Shown here piece after piece: positions 8,517 to 17,280 of a stretch of 64,000 nucleotides of DNA. A model generated the notes under the pieces. That model saw nothing but the letters and a program-made list of their open reading frames with translations. It searched no databases and was not told the origin of the DNA. The stretch is from Komagataeibacter saccharivorans (GTDB lineage: Bacteria; Pseudomonadota; Alphaproteobacteria; Acetobacterales; Acetobacteraceae): the NCBI RefSeq assembly GCF_003207825.1, contig NZ_NKTY01000004.1:118651-182650 (forward strand), written 5' to 3'. How positions within the stretch are numbered: position 1 is the first letter of the stretch; every line of letters begins with the position of its first letter. Position numbers and translations under genes: made by a program.

Positions 8517-9551
8517 TTACGAAAAAGCGGGCATCACATCCCTGATGAACCGCTCGAGCGATGCCTTCTTGCGTTCAAAGGGCATCAGGCTGTCGATCCA
8601 GAAACTGTACTGGTCGTAGCCCATGGCTTCGTAATTCTTCAGCCGCGCAATCACTTCATCGGGCTGCCCGATGACAAGGTTGCGGTGAACGGTTTCGGGC
8701 GCATACATCGTCATTTCCGCCATTTCGGCGTCGCTGAGTTCCTGGATCAGGCCATTTTCAATGGGGCGCTGGTTTTTGAACCATGCGCCGAAGTAACAGT
8801 AGAAGCGGCTCAGTTCATGGTCTGCCTGCGTGGTATCGGCCTCATCGGCGGCGACATAGGTGTGCATGAGCAGCATCACCTGCGGGCGCGGCACATCGGG
8901 ATGCTGCGCGCAGCCTGCGTTGAAGCGGTCCATCAGGCTCTGCACTTCCTCATCGCCCGATGCAAGCGGCGTGACCTGCACGTTGCAGCCGTGTTCCACC
9001 GCAAAGGCGTGGGAGTTCGGGTCGCGCGCGGCAAGCCACAGCGGGATTTCACTGCCCATCGGCTTCGGTACGGATGTGGTCTTGGGAAACTGCCAGAACG
9101 TGCCTTCATGCGCGTAATCGCCCGCCCACAGCTTTTTCAGCACGGGCACCATCTCACGCATGCGCTGGCCTGCCGTCCAGGCATCCAGCCCCGGCATCAT
9201 GCGTTCGTATTCAAAGGCGTAGGCACCGCGCGCCACGCCCAGATCCAGCCGCCCACCGGTTGCGATATCGGTCAGCGCCGCTTCCCCCGCCAGACGGATC
9301 GGGTGCCAGAAGGGCGCGATCACCGTGCCCGTTCCCAGCCGGATGCGCGATGTCTTGCTGGCAAGGTAGGCGATATTGATCAGCGGATTGGGGGCGATGG
9401 TGAATTCCATGCCGTGATGTTCACCAATCCAGGCGGTTTCCATGCCGCCTTCTTCAGCGATCCGGACGAGCTGCTCCAGTTCATCGAAAAGCTCGGCATG
9501 GGTCTGGTCGGCGCGATAGCGTTCCATATGAACGAACAGCGAAAACTTCAT
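8517..9551 (-). CDS. LLM class flavin-dependent monooxygenase (bacterial luciferase-like)
   Basis: This 344-residue TIM-barrel protein of the luciferase-like monooxygenase class uses reduced flavin and O2. The start at 9551 gives MKFSLFVHMERY, the usual beta-1 opening, and has GGAG upstream. The longer frame to 9617 runs into the hydrolase gene. The motif WIGEHHGMEF (around residues 41-50) matches the conserved EHH loop of the family, and the segment from IRLGTGTVIAPFWHP to GRLDLGVARGAY is typical of the flavin site. A separate flavin reductase encoded at 11091-11597 in the same locus would supply FMNH2, making a two-component system. The substrate is unknown. The flanking aldehyde dehydrogenase and the methylamine pathway suggest oxidative N-dealkylation. 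Confidence 0.88.
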   Translation of the reverse strand: MKFSLFVHMERYRADQTHAELFDELEQLVRIAEEGGMETAWIGEHHGMEFTIAPNPLINIAYLASKTSRIRLGTGTVIAPFWHPIRLAGEAALTDIATGGRLDLGVARGAYAFEYERMMPGLDAWTAGQRMREMVPVLKKLWAGDYAHEGTFWQFPKTTSVPKPMGSEIPLWLAARDPNSHAFAVEHGCNVQVTPLASGDEEVQSLMDRFNAGCAQHPDVPRPQVMLLMHTYVAADEADTTQADHELSRFYCYFGAWFKNQRPIENGLIQELSDAEMAEMTMYAPETVHRNLVIGQPDEVIARLKNYEAMGYDQYSFWIDSLMPFERKKASLERFIRDVMPAFS

Positions 9552-9591
9552 TGATACATACTCCCGACGGCTGCAATCAGGCAGTGCTGGT

Positions 9592-10401
9592 TCAGCCAGG
9601 CTGGAAAAAATCGGCAATGGCCCGGTTGCTCGTGTCCGGGTGGACGTAGCTCATCATGTGGCGCTCGCCCGGCAGGATCACGGCCTGCCCGTATGGGGCG
9701 GCCTGCGCCATGGCCTGCGACATGGCGGGCGTGGAATTGGGGTCCAGTTCCCCCGTCAGGAACAGGGCTGGCTGCGCCAGTTGCCCAAGGCGGCCCACAT
9801 GGGCGCTATCGGACCGGGCGAACAGGCGGTAAGTGCGGGCATATCCTTCGGGCTGGATGGCCCGAAGGGCGTGATCGAGGGCTGCCCGTTTCGGGGCTGC
9901 GTCCGGTGCGGGTTCGGGGCCGAACCAGCGGTCCAGCGTCGGTCCCCAGTCCTGTTCGCCCGTCTGTGGCTTCAGGGCTGCGGCCCGCGCGGCGATGGCG
10001 GCTTTCTGTTCGACCGTGCGGTCATATACGCCATTCATGGCGATGAGCCGCTTTACCCGCTCCGGTGCGCGCAGGCCCGCCTCGATCGTGATCAGCGCGC
10101 CCATGGAATGCCCGACAAGACAGACGGATGGCACGTCCAGATGATCCATGAGGCGCGTGAACTGGTTGCTGTAATCCGCCAGCGTGGGCTGTTCCGGCGG
10201 CAGGGCGCTGAGACCGTGCCCCAGCATGTCGTAGGCGATGCAGCGGTATCGGGGCGCGAAAAAATCAATCTGCGGCGCCCAGAAGTCCAGACTCATGCCC
10301 ACGCCATGCACGAATACGATCGTGCCCTGCGTGGCCTGACCCGTGGCGGGTCCGGCAATGCGGTAGCGTGTGCCCTCGTGGTGGCGGATTTCGTCAGCCA
10401 T
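9592..10401 (-). CDS. Alpha/beta hydrolase
   Basis: This 269-residue alpha/beta-hydrolase-fold protein has a nucleophile elbow GHSMGA (Ser99), a probable acid Asp in GELDPNST and a His in GERHMMSY. Together these complete a Ser-Asp-His triad, and FVHGVG near residue 30 supplies the oxyanion hole. The start at 10401 was preferred because it overlaps the upstream DUF1185 stop by eight bases, while the longer frame lies within that gene. It probably hydrolyses an ester, lactone, amide or enol intermediate of the pathway. Its position between the DUF1185 and monooxygenase genes supports a pathway role, but the exact reaction cannot be deduced. Confidence 0.85.
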   Translation of the reverse strand: MADEIRHHEGTRYRIAGPATGQATQGTIVFVHGVGMSLDFWAPQIDFFAPRYRCIAYDMLGHGLSALPPEQPTLADYSNQFTRLMDHLDVPSVCLVGHSMGALITIEAGLRAPERVKRLIAMNGVYDRTVEQKAAIAARAAALKPQTGEQDWGPTLDRWFGPEPAPDAAPKRAALDHALRAIQPEGYARTYRLFARSDSAHVGRLGQLAQPALFLTGELDPNSTPAMSQAMAQAAPYGQAVILPGERHMMSYVHPDTSNRAIADFFQPG

Positions 10402-10978
10402 GCGTGCTGCCAAGCTCGGCCAGATCCTGATACCGGTCACCGATGCGGTGATGGGGGCGACCGCCGATGGAGGCACCCAGAACCACCACGATTTCGTCAT
10501 GCGCCGGGGCATCGTTGATGGAGAACTGGATGGTCAGGTAATGCGAGCGTCGGCCCGCGTCATTCTTGTCCATAAGCGGCACGGCAATCGGGGCATCGGG
10601 GCCGCCGCGCGTATTGGTGAAGGCAAGATAGGACTGCGCGTTCACCGCACGCCGGTAATGGTTGCCAAAGCGCAGGGTGTGGATCAGCGCGGAAGCGTGT
10701 TCGACTTCCCCGTCCGTGCCGACCACGGCAGCCTTGCCGTAGGCTTCGATCCGGTCGCCGCCACCGGTCATTTCCAGCATGCGCGCGGTCATGAGTTCAC
10801 CCAGTGCTGGGGCGATGGCGTGGATTTCCGGTTTCAGGTCTTCGACGAAGCCACGTCCCGCCCACGGGTTTTTCAGGACTGCCGCCACGGCGAAAAGCTG
10901 TAGCGGAACAGGTGCCTCACGCCCCCCTTCGATCAGGGTTTCTTCTTTGTAAGACACGATTTTTCTGAGTGATAGCAC
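10394..10978 (-). CDS. Amino acid synthesis family protein (DUF1185)
   Basis: This 194-residue protein opens with LRKIVSYKEETLIEGG and matches the DUF1185 'amino acid synthesis' family, whose biochemical function is not established as far as I know. The start codon is GTG at 10978, preceded by a strong GGGAGG ribosome site. The family is often seen near luciferase-like monooxygenases and flavin reductases, as here. It is the first gene after a 112-base gap in the minus-strand series, and that gap contains a promoter-like region with an operator-like dyad (11009-11023). It may therefore head its own transcription unit that includes the monooxygenase and the importer. Confidence 0.8.
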   Translation of the reverse strand: MLSLRKIVSYKEETLIEGGREAPVPLQLFAVAAVLKNPWAGRGFVEDLKPEIHAIAPALGELMTARMLEMTGGGDRIEAYGKAAVVGTDGEVEHASALIHTLRFGNHYRRAVNAQSYLAFTNTRGGPDAPIAVPLMDKNDAGRRSHYLTIQFSINDAPAHDEIVVVLGASIGGRPHHRIGDRYQDLAELGSTHG

Positions 10979-11008
10979 CTGGGCGTTCCTCCCGATAGTT
11001 GTCTTAAG

Positions 11009-11036
11009 GGAAAGTTTATTTCCTGAGATTAATATA
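11009..11036 (-). promoter_or_regulatory. Putative operator and -10 region upstream of the DUF1185 gene
   Basis: The dyad GGAAA-N5-TTTCC lies at 11009-11023. On the minus strand a TATATT hexamer at 11036-11031 lies just upstream of the dyad, so a bound protein would sit at the transcription start. No good -35 hexamer was found. The dyad shares its half-sites with the one at the glxB promoter (20282-20310), suggesting one regulator for both units. Confidence 0.45.
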
Positions 11037-11090
11037 ATGAAGGCGGGAATAGGAAATTATTTTTTTGTCACCGAAACATTTTCCGGCCGT

Positions 11091-11597
11091 TCAGGCCGCG
11101 CCGGTCTGTTCCGCCCCGACCATGCCGATCGGGTGGTAGCCACGGCGGAAATAGATCAGCCCCGCGCCATCCGTCCCGATTTCGATATTGCGCACCACGC
11201 AGAACAGGACACTGTGCGTTCCCACGGTGGAAACATTTTCAATCGTGCAGTCGAAGGAGACGATGGCATCTTCCAGCACCGGCGCGCCGTCCGTGCGTTC
11301 ATGCCAGCGCGCCTGCCCGAAGCGTGTCTCGTTATCCGCCTTGCTGGCGAACAGGCCGGACAGTTCCTGATGGCCGGAACTGAGGACGTTGACGCAGATG
11401 ACGCCGTTTTTCACAAATGCATCATGCGACCGGCTGCGTGTGTTGATGCAGACCAGCAGCGTGGGCGGCGTATCCGTGACCGAGCATACGGCGGAAACCG
11501 TCATGCCCGCCCGCCCGGCATCGCCATCGGTGGTGATGATGCTGACCGCCGCGCCAAGATGGGACATGGCCTCACGGAACAGGGACTGATCGATCAT
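11091..11597 (-). CDS. Flavin reductase family protein
   Basis: This 168-residue protein belongs to the HpaC/flavin reductase-like FMN-binding family. It begins with FREAMSHLGAAVSIITTDGDAGRAGMTVSAVCSVT, in which the region around AGMTVSAVCSVTDTPP is the family's flavin-binding signature. It would use NAD(P)H to reduce free FMN for the luciferase-like monooxygenase encoded downstream. Its ATG overlaps the end of folD by four bases, so it belongs transcriptionally with the C1 genes although it serves the monooxygenase. That coupling is one of the better arguments that the two halves of the locus work together. Confidence 0.88.
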   Translation of the reverse strand: MIDQSLFREAMSHLGAAVSIITTDGDAGRAGMTVSAVCSVTDTPPTLLVCINTRSRSHDAFVKNGVICVNVLSSGHQELSGLFASKADNETRFGQARWHERTDGAPVLEDAIVSFDCTIENVSTVGTHSVLFCVVRNIEIGTDGAGLIYFRRGYHPIGMVGAEQTGAA

Positions 11598-12505
11598 GGG
11601 GGTGAACCTTTCTGCTTTCCGGCCTGTGCCGATTGCGCCGCGCGCAGCGTGTTGTGCAGCAGGCAGGCAATGGTCATGGGGCCTACGCCGCCCGGCACGG
11701 GGGTTATGGCGCCCGCATGCGGGGCGACTTCATCAAATGCGACATCGCCCGCGATGCGCGTGCCCTGCGGTGTTTCGATGCGGCTGATACCGACATCGAT
11801 CACCAGCGCGCCGGGCCGTATCCAGTCGCCGCGCACCAGTCCGGCATGGCCCGCCGCCACGACGACGATGTCGGCCCGGCGTGTCTCCTCGGCGACATTA
11901 CGGGTCTTGAGATGGGTGACGACAACCGTGCAGCCTTCCGCCAGCAGCAGGCTTGCCATCGGGCGGCCCACGATATTCGATGCGCCGATGACCACCGCAT
12001 GCAGCCCTGCAAGGTTTTTCCGTACGGATTTGAGCAGGATCAGGCAGCCCATGGGCGTGCAGGGGATCAGGCCATCACGCCGCCCCACCGCCAGCTTGCC
12101 CGCATTGGCGACGTGAAACCCGTCCACGTCCTTTTCCGGCGCGATGGCGTCCAGCACCGCATCGCGGCTGATATGGGCGGGCAGCGGCAACTGCACCAGA
12201 ATCCCGTGCACGGACGGATCGGCATTGAGGCGCGCGATAATGTCCAGCAGGGCGGCCTGTGATATGCTGGCGGGCAGATGATGGGCAACCGAACGCATGC
12301 CCACGGCCTCGGTCTTGCGGACCTTGTTGCGTACATAGATCGTGCTGGCGGGGTTTTCCCCCACCTGTATCACGGCCAGACCGGGTGGAAAGCCATGCGT
12401 TTCCACAAACCGGGCAACACCCGCGCGGGTCGTGTCCGTCAGGTGGGCGGCATGGACCTTGCCCGCGATCACCTGTGCCGGGTGTATGGATGGTTGCGCG
12501 GACAT
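11594..12505 (-). CDS. folD: Bifunctional methylene-THF dehydrogenase/methenyl-THF cyclohydrolase
   Basis: This 303-residue FolD interconverts 5,10-methylene-, 5,10-methenyl- and 10-formyl-tetrahydrofolate using NADP. The catalytic Lys lies in STIYVRNKVRKT. Other family motifs are VQLPLP, PCTPMGC and PVPGGVGPMT near the C terminus, with a Rossmann segment at VVIGASNIVGRP. It overlaps purU by one base upstream and the flavin reductase by four bases downstream. In this operon it would take methylene-THF made by the SoxBDAG-type dehydrogenase and pass formyl-THF to PurU. A separate housekeeping folD may exist elsewhere; this cannot be seen from the window. Confidence 0.94.
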   Translation of the reverse strand: MSAQPSIHPAQVIAGKVHAAHLTDTTRAGVARFVETHGFPPGLAVIQVGENPASTIYVRNKVRKTEAVGMRSVAHHLPASISQAALLDIIARLNADPSVHGILVQLPLPAHISRDAVLDAIAPEKDVDGFHVANAGKLAVGRRDGLIPCTPMGCLILLKSVRKNLAGLHAVVIGASNIVGRPMASLLLAEGCTVVVTHLKTRNVAEETRRADIVVVAAGHAGLVRGDWIRPGALVIDVGISRIETPQGTRIAGDVAFDEVAPHAGAITPVPGGVGPMTIACLLHNTLRAAQSAQAGKQKGSPP

Positions 12506-13383
12506 CAGGGCGTGAACACGATGGTCTTGCTGCCGTTCATCAGCGCGCGGCGTTCGATATGGAAACGCACGCCACGGGCCAGCACGCGCCGTTCGATGTC
12601 GCGACCCTTGCGGATCAGGTCATCGGGTGAATCGGCGTGCGAGATGCGTTCCACATCCTGTTCGATGATCGGGCCTTCATCCAGGTCACTCGTGACATAA
12701 TGCGCGGTGGCCCCGATCAGCTTGACGCCCCGGCTGAACGCCTGATGATACGGACGCGCGCCCTTGAAACCGGGCAGGAAGGAGTGGTGGATGTTGATGC
12801 ACCGCCCGCTGAGCCGGGATGCCATCGCATTGGACAGCACCTGCATGTAACGGGCCAGAACGGCCAGTTCGGCCCCGGTTTCGTTAAATATCGTCCAGAT
12901 CTGTTCTTCCTGCGCGGCTTTCGTTTCTTTCGTGACCGGCAGATAGTGGAACGGGATGCCGTAGAAATCCAGATCCGCGAACGTCTCACGCGGATGGTTG
13001 GAAATGATGCCCACGGGGTCAATCGGCAGTTCGCCGATGCGCCAGCGATACAGCAGGTCCACAAGGCAGTGGTCGAAGCGGGAGACCAGCAGCAGGACCT
13101 TCTGGCGGTGCTGCGTATCGGTCAGCGACCATTCCATGGAAAAGGTGTCGGCTATCCGGGTGATCTGGGTACGCAGGCCCTGCCCGATATTGTCCGTGGC
13201 GGTGACTTCAAAGACAATCCGCATGAAGAAGCGGTTGCTGTCCGTGTCATCGAACTGCTGGGCTTCGGTTATGTTGGCGCCCAGTTCGTAAAGCTGCTGG
13301 CTGATCGCGGCCACGATGCCGGGGCGGTTGGGGCAACTCAGTGTCAGGATGAAAATGGCCGGGGAAGTCGCATTGCGAGTCAT
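12505..13383 (-). CDS. purU: Formyltetrahydrofolate deformylase
   Basis: This 292-residue PurU hydrolyses 10-formyl-THF to formate and THF. It has an N-terminal ACT domain (about residues 8-90, opening [17 protein letters not shown]) and a C-terminal formyltransferase domain. The catalytic region is visible as [13 protein letters not shown], followed by the conserved Asp in [15 protein letters not shown]. It sits between soxG and folD with four-base and one-base overlaps. PurU next to sox-type genes is a known arrangement for regenerating free THF when methyl groups are oxidised. It would make formate the end product of the C1 branch. Confidence 0.94.
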   Translation of the reverse strand: MTRNATSPAIFILTLSCPNRPGIVAAISQQLYELGANITEAQQFDDTDSNRFFMRIVFEVTATDNIGQGLRTQITRIADTFSMEWSLTDTQHRQKVLLLVSRFDHCLVDLLYRWRIGELPIDPVGIISNHPRETFADLDFYGIPFHYLPVTKETKAAQEEQIWTIFNETGAELAVLARYMQVLSNAMASRLSGRCINIHHSFLPGFKGARPYHQAFSRGVKLIGATAHYVTSDLDEGPIIEQDVERISHADSPDDLIRKGRDIERRVLARGVRFHIERRALMNGSKTIVFTP

Positions 13384-13961
13384 GAAATACGGTCCGCTTG
13401 TGGAATGCCGCCAAGCATGGCGGTGTGGAGTTCATGGTGCAGGCTCTGGGCCAGACTGCGGAAAACAAGGAATTCGTAGCACGGCGTGTCGTCCACCTGA
13501 CGGAGGATGACAGCAATATGCCCCGCAAGGGTCAGGGCCACGTCACCGGCGGCGAAAGCGCGCGGATGCAGGTCGACCGGAACCAGTTTGGCTGCGATCG
13601 CGCGTGCGCCCGGTCCGCGCAGTTCAAGGGCGGTGCGGCTGTCACCCTGCGCGGTCAGGGCCGCGAACGCGGCGCATGGCGACAGTCGCGTGAGCAGGTC
13701 CGTGCCCGGCGCGGCGCGCAGGAGCCACTGGTTCGGGCCTGCCCAGATGAAGGTGATGCCATCGGCATTTTCGACGCTGCGCGGCGTATCGGGCAGATCG
13801 ACGTCAAATTCTTTGCCGACAAAGGCGCGCAGGGTGTCGGCCTGACCACGGAAGGCGGCAAGGCTTACGCTTTCACGCATGGCCCCGGCCCGCAGCGTCA
13901 CGCCGTGGGCGGTCAGGGGAACAGGCGATACGGCGTCGCGGGGGTGGAGGACTTCAGGCAT
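13380..13961 (-). CDS. soxG: Sarcosine oxidase gamma subunit family (SoxG / MgdD)
   Basis: This 193-residue gamma subunit belongs to heterotetrameric sarcosine oxidase or N-methylglutamate dehydrogenase. The start at 13961 ([11 protein letters not shown]) overlaps the alpha-subunit stop by eight bases, and the longer frame to 14003 has no support. The sequence resembles a GcvT-like fold fragment, with segments such as [13 protein letters not shown] and [26 protein letters not shown] typical of SoxG. The subunit has no catalytic residues of its own and stabilises the complex. Its position after beta, delta and alpha matches the conserved soxBDAG (mgdABCD) order. Confidence 0.88.
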   Translation of the reverse strand: MPEVLHPRDAVSPVPLTAHGVTLRAGAMRESVSLAAFRGQADTLRAFVGKEFDVDLPDTPRSVENADGITFIWAGPNQWLLRAAPGTDLLTRLSPCAAFAALTAQGDSRTALELRGPGARAIAAKLVPVDLHPRAFAAGDVALTLAGHIAVILRQVDDTPCYEFLVFRSLAQSLHHELHTAMLGGIPQADRIS

Positions 13962-16900
13962 GCAGCCGTTCTCCGTTGGGATCGACAAATACGGGTGAGA
14001 CAACCCGCGCGGCGGTCACGCTATTGCCCAGCGGGTTATGGACCATGACCGTCTCGCCCAGACGCGCCGGGCCGTTGGACAGGAAGCCGAGCGCAATCCA
14101 GCCGTTCAGCGTGGGCGACCACGCGGCGGAGGAAACCCAGCCCTGATCATGCGCGGCGGTCGCTTGCGCGCCTGCGGGCAGCAGGTGGCCGCCCGCGACC
14201 AGTTCATCGCCCGCATTGACCGGCACAAGCCCGATCAGGGCCGGACGCGCCGGGTCGGTCAGGGCAGGGCGCGCGGCCATGGCGCGTCCGATAAAGTCCT
14301 TGCGGGTCGAAAGCATCCGGCCCATGCCCAGATCGTGCGCCGTGGTCTGGCCATTGAGTTCCGGCCCGGCGGGATGCCCCTTTTCGATACGCATGACACC
14401 AAGCGCTTCCGTGCCGTAGGGCGCGATCCCGTAAGGCGCGCCCACTTTCATCAGAAGCCGCGCCAGCGCATCGCCAAAGCGTGCGGGCACCGCAAGTTCG
14501 TACGCCAGTTCCCCCGAGAAGGACAGACGGAACAGACGCGCTTCCTGGCCGCCGCAGATGGTGACGGTGGCAGCGGCCATATAACCGAAGGCTTCGTTGG
14601 AAATGTCGAATGCCGGATCGACGATATGGCGCAGCACATCGCGTGACTTCGGCCCGGCAATGGCAAGCTGCGCCCATTCATCCGTAACCGAGATGAAGCG
14701 CACATCCAGTTCGGGCCACAGCCACTGATGGCACAGTTCCAGATGCTGCATGACCGAACCCGCATGGGCGGTGGTCGTGGTCATGACATAGTGGTTTTCA
14801 CCCAGTCGGGCGGTCGTGCCGTCATCATAGGCAAATCCGTCCTCGCGCAGCATCAGGCCGTAGCGCGCCCGCCCGATGGGCAGCCTGCGCCATGCGTTGA
14901 CGTAAACCCGTTCCAGAAAAGTCGCGGCATCCGGGCCCTGAATATCAATCTTGCCCAGTGTCGTGACATCGCAGAAGCCGACCGCCGTACGGACGGTGCG
15001 GACTTCCCGGTTGACGGTGTCGCGCCAGTGCGTCTCGCCCGGTCGGGGGAACCACTGGGCGCGATGCCACAAACCGTTGGCCGTAAAGACCGCGCCCTGT
15101 TCCGTGGCCCAGTCATGGGTCGGTGTCAGGCGATCGGGTTTGAAATGCCTGCCCCGCGCCGCGCCGGCCAGCGCCCCGATGGCGACGGGCTGCACGGGGG
15201 GGCGGAACATCGTCGTGCCGGTCCGGGCGATGCTGCTGCCCGTCTGTTCGGCCATCTGGGCCAGCGCGTTGACATTGGCCGTCTTGCCCTGATCCGTGGC
15301 CATGCCCAGCGTGGTGTAGCGCTTGAGATGTTCGACCGAACGGAACCCTTCGATCGCCGCCAGCCGCACATCCTTCGCCGTCACGTCATTCTGGAAATCG
15401 ATGAACGCCTTGCCTGTCCTGGCTGGCCGGTCCAGCGGCAGGGCGTGCCATAGCGGGACGATGGCGTAGCTTTCTGTCCCGGCTGCGGGCAGGTCGGCCA
15501 CGGTGGCGCTGAACCCGCAGGCCTGTGCCGCGTCCTGTCCGCAGGTCGTCCCTTCGCGCAGGCAGTCGGGCGTGGCGAACGTGCCGTTCGCCACGCCTGC
15601 GCTCCGCATGCCAGCAGGCATCGTGCCGGGGACGAAGGCGCACAGGGTCTCGTCATAAACCGGTTTCGTGCGCTGATGTGTCGTCAGACTGAGTTCGGGG
15701 TTCCATCCGCCGGACATGGCGACAAGATCGCACGGCACGCGCTGCGTCAGGCCCGAATGTTCCCGAATGACGGCGGCATGGATGCCCAGGCGGCCATAGG
15801 TATCGGCAATCGCGCCCCCCATGAACAGTTTCGCACCCGTAAGCTGCGCCATGTCGCGCGCCAGTGGCGTTTCGGTCGTGCGGGCATCGACAATGGCGGC
15901 GATCGTGGCGCCCGCGCGGTGCAGGTCGCGTGCGGTGCGCAGGCCGTCGTCATTATTGGTGTAGACAATGGCGCGCTGGCCGGGTGTGACGCCAAAACGG
16001 TTGATGTAGGTCCGCACGGCCCCCGCCAGCATGATGCCGGGGCGGTCGTTGTTGGGGAATACGATGGGCCGTTCAATCCCGCCGGTCGCTACAATGGCGT
16101 GCCGGGCCACGATGCGCCACAGGCGCTGGCGCGGCTGGTCCGGTGCGGGTGTGGGCACATGGTCGGCCACACGTTCCAGCGCACCATAGGTACCGCCGTC
16201 ATAGGTGCCGAAAACGCAGGTGCGGGTCATGATCCGCACTTCGGGCATCTGGCGCAGTTCGTCCATTGCCTGTTCGGCCCACTGCCATCCGGGCATGCCG
16301 CCGATTTCACCATGTTCGGCGCGCAGGCGGCCGCCCGGCAGGCTGTCCTGCTCGCACACCAGAACGCGTGCGCCCGTGCGCCCCGCGGTCAGTGCCGCCG
16401 CAAGCCCGGCGGGGCCGGTGCCCACGACCAGCACATCGCAGAAAGTGGTGGCCTTTTCGTAAATATCGGGATCGGCTTCATCCGCCGCACGGCCCAGACC
16501 GGCGGCACGGCGGATCATGGGTTCGTAAACCTTTTCCCAGAAGGCGGCGGGCCACATGAATGTCTTGTAGTAGAACCCGGCGGTGAATACGGGTGAAAAC
16601 ACGCCGTTGATCCCCAGCGCGTCCATGGCCAGCGATGGCCAGCGGTTCTGGCTGGCGGCCTCAAGCCCGTCGAACAGTTCGGTCACGGTGGCGCGGCTGT
16701 TCGGCTCGCGGCGCGCGCCGGTGCGCAGTTCCACAAGGGCATTTGGCTCTTCCGCCCCGGCGGACAGGATGCCGCGTGGACGGTGATATTTGAAGGACCG
16801 TCCCGCAAGGCGCACGCCATTGGCCAGCAGGGCGGAAGCCAGCGTATCGCCCGGATGGGCCGCGTAACGTCTGCCATCGAACGTGAAATGTATGGTCCGG

Positions 16901-16989
16901 CTGGTGTCGATACCATTGCCCGTGGTGGTCCGCATGGATTGCGACGGATCGCCCGATGCGGATGATTTCCCCTGACGGAGCAGTTTCAT
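13954..16989 (-). CDS. soxA: Sarcosine oxidase alpha subunit family (SoxA / MgdC)
   Basis: This large subunit of 1011 residues, the usual size, begins at MKLLRQGKSS with its ATG overlapping the soxD stop as ATGA. The longer frame to 17112 is an artefact of the soxD overlap. The N-terminal part has a ferredoxin-like segment (TIHFTFDGRRYAAHPGDTLAS) and an FAD/NAD-binding Rossmann motif VVGTGPAGLAAAL. The C-terminal 400 residues are a GcvT-like aminomethyltransferase domain that binds tetrahydrofolate and captures the methyl-derived C1 unit as methylene-THF. In sarcosine oxidases this subunit binds NAD and THF. The neighbouring glx and gmaS genes favour N-methylglutamate as the substrate, which is inference. 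Confidence 0.92.
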   Translation of the reverse strand: MKLLRQGKSSASGDPSQSMRTTTGNGIDTSRTIHFTFDGRRYAAHPGDTLASALLANGVRLAGRSFKYHRPRGILSAGAEEPNALVELRTGARREPNSRATVTELFDGLEAASQNRWPSLAMDALGINGVFSPVFTAGFYYKTFMWPAAFWEKVYEPMIRRAAGLGRAADEADPDIYEKATTFCDVLVVGTGPAGLAAALTAGRTGARVLVCEQDSLPGGRLRAEHGEIGGMPGWQWAEQAMDELRQMPEVRIMTRTCVFGTYDGGTYGALERVADHVPTPAPDQPRQRLWRIVARHAIVATGGIERPIVFPNNDRPGIMLAGAVRTYINRFGVTPGQRAIVYTNNDDGLRTARDLHRAGATIAAIVDARTTETPLARDMAQLTGAKLFMGGAIADTYGRLGIHAAVIREHSGLTQRVPCDLVAMSGGWNPELSLTTHQRTKPVYDETLCAFVPGTMPAGMRSAGVANGTFATPDCLREGTTCGQDAAQACGFSATVADLPAAGTESYAIVPLWHALPLDRPARTGKAFIDFQNDVTAKDVRLAAIEGFRSVEHLKRYTTLGMATDQGKTANVNALAQMAEQTGSSIARTGTTMFRPPVQPVAIGALAGAARGRHFKPDRLTPTHDWATEQGAVFTANGLWHRAQWFPRPGETHWRDTVNREVRTVRTAVGFCDVTTLGKIDIQGPDAATFLERVYVNAWRRLPIGRARYGLMLREDGFAYDDGTTARLGENHYVMTTTTAHAGSVMQHLELCHQWLWPELDVRFISVTDEWAQLAIAGPKSRDVLRHIVDPAFDISNEAFGYMAAATVTICGGQEARLFRLSFSGELAYELAVPARFGDALARLLMKVGAPYGIAPYGTEALGVMRIEKGHPAGPELNGQTTAHDLGMGRMLSTRKDFIGRAMAARPALTDPARPALIGLVPVNAGDELVAGGHLLPAGAQATAAHDQGWVSSAAWSPTLNGWIALGFLSNGPARLGETVMVHNPLGNSVTAARVVSPVFVDPNGERLHA

Positions 16990-17273
16990 GATCCAGCGCC
17001 TTCCTTGTCTGCGCGCGCGACATCCACCGCGCGGACCACGTCCGAAATGGCATGCGTGCGCGTATCGCGCGTGACGACCAGCCACGAACGGCACCCCGCG
17101 CCGTGGTACCACAGTTCGCGGTGCGGCCCGGCGGGGTTGTCGCGCAGGTAGACGTAATCGACCCAGTCCTGCGCGGGCGCCGTTGGGCTTTCGGGGCGGC
17201 GGACGGTGGCGTCGCCGCGATAGGTGAATTCTTCCAGGCCGCGCGGTCCGCAGCAGGGGCAGTTCAAACGCAT
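16986..17273 (-). CDS. soxD: Sarcosine oxidase delta subunit family (SoxD / MgdB)
   Basis: This small subunit of 95 residues starts MRLNCPCCGPRGLEEFTY, the family signature. The N-terminal CPCC cluster and the later His and Cys in ELWYHGAGCRSW are the expected zinc ligands. The start at 17273 lies seven bases after the soxB stop, and the longer frame to 17321 overlaps soxB. The subunit has a structural role in the heterotetramer. The stop codon overlaps the soxA start. Confidence 0.9.
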   Translation of the reverse strand: MRLNCPCCGPRGLEEFTYRGDATVRRPESPTAPAQDWVDYVYLRDNPAGPHRELWYHGAGCRSWLVVTRDTRTHAISDVVRAVDVARADKEGAGS

Positions 17274-17280
17274 CGGAACC

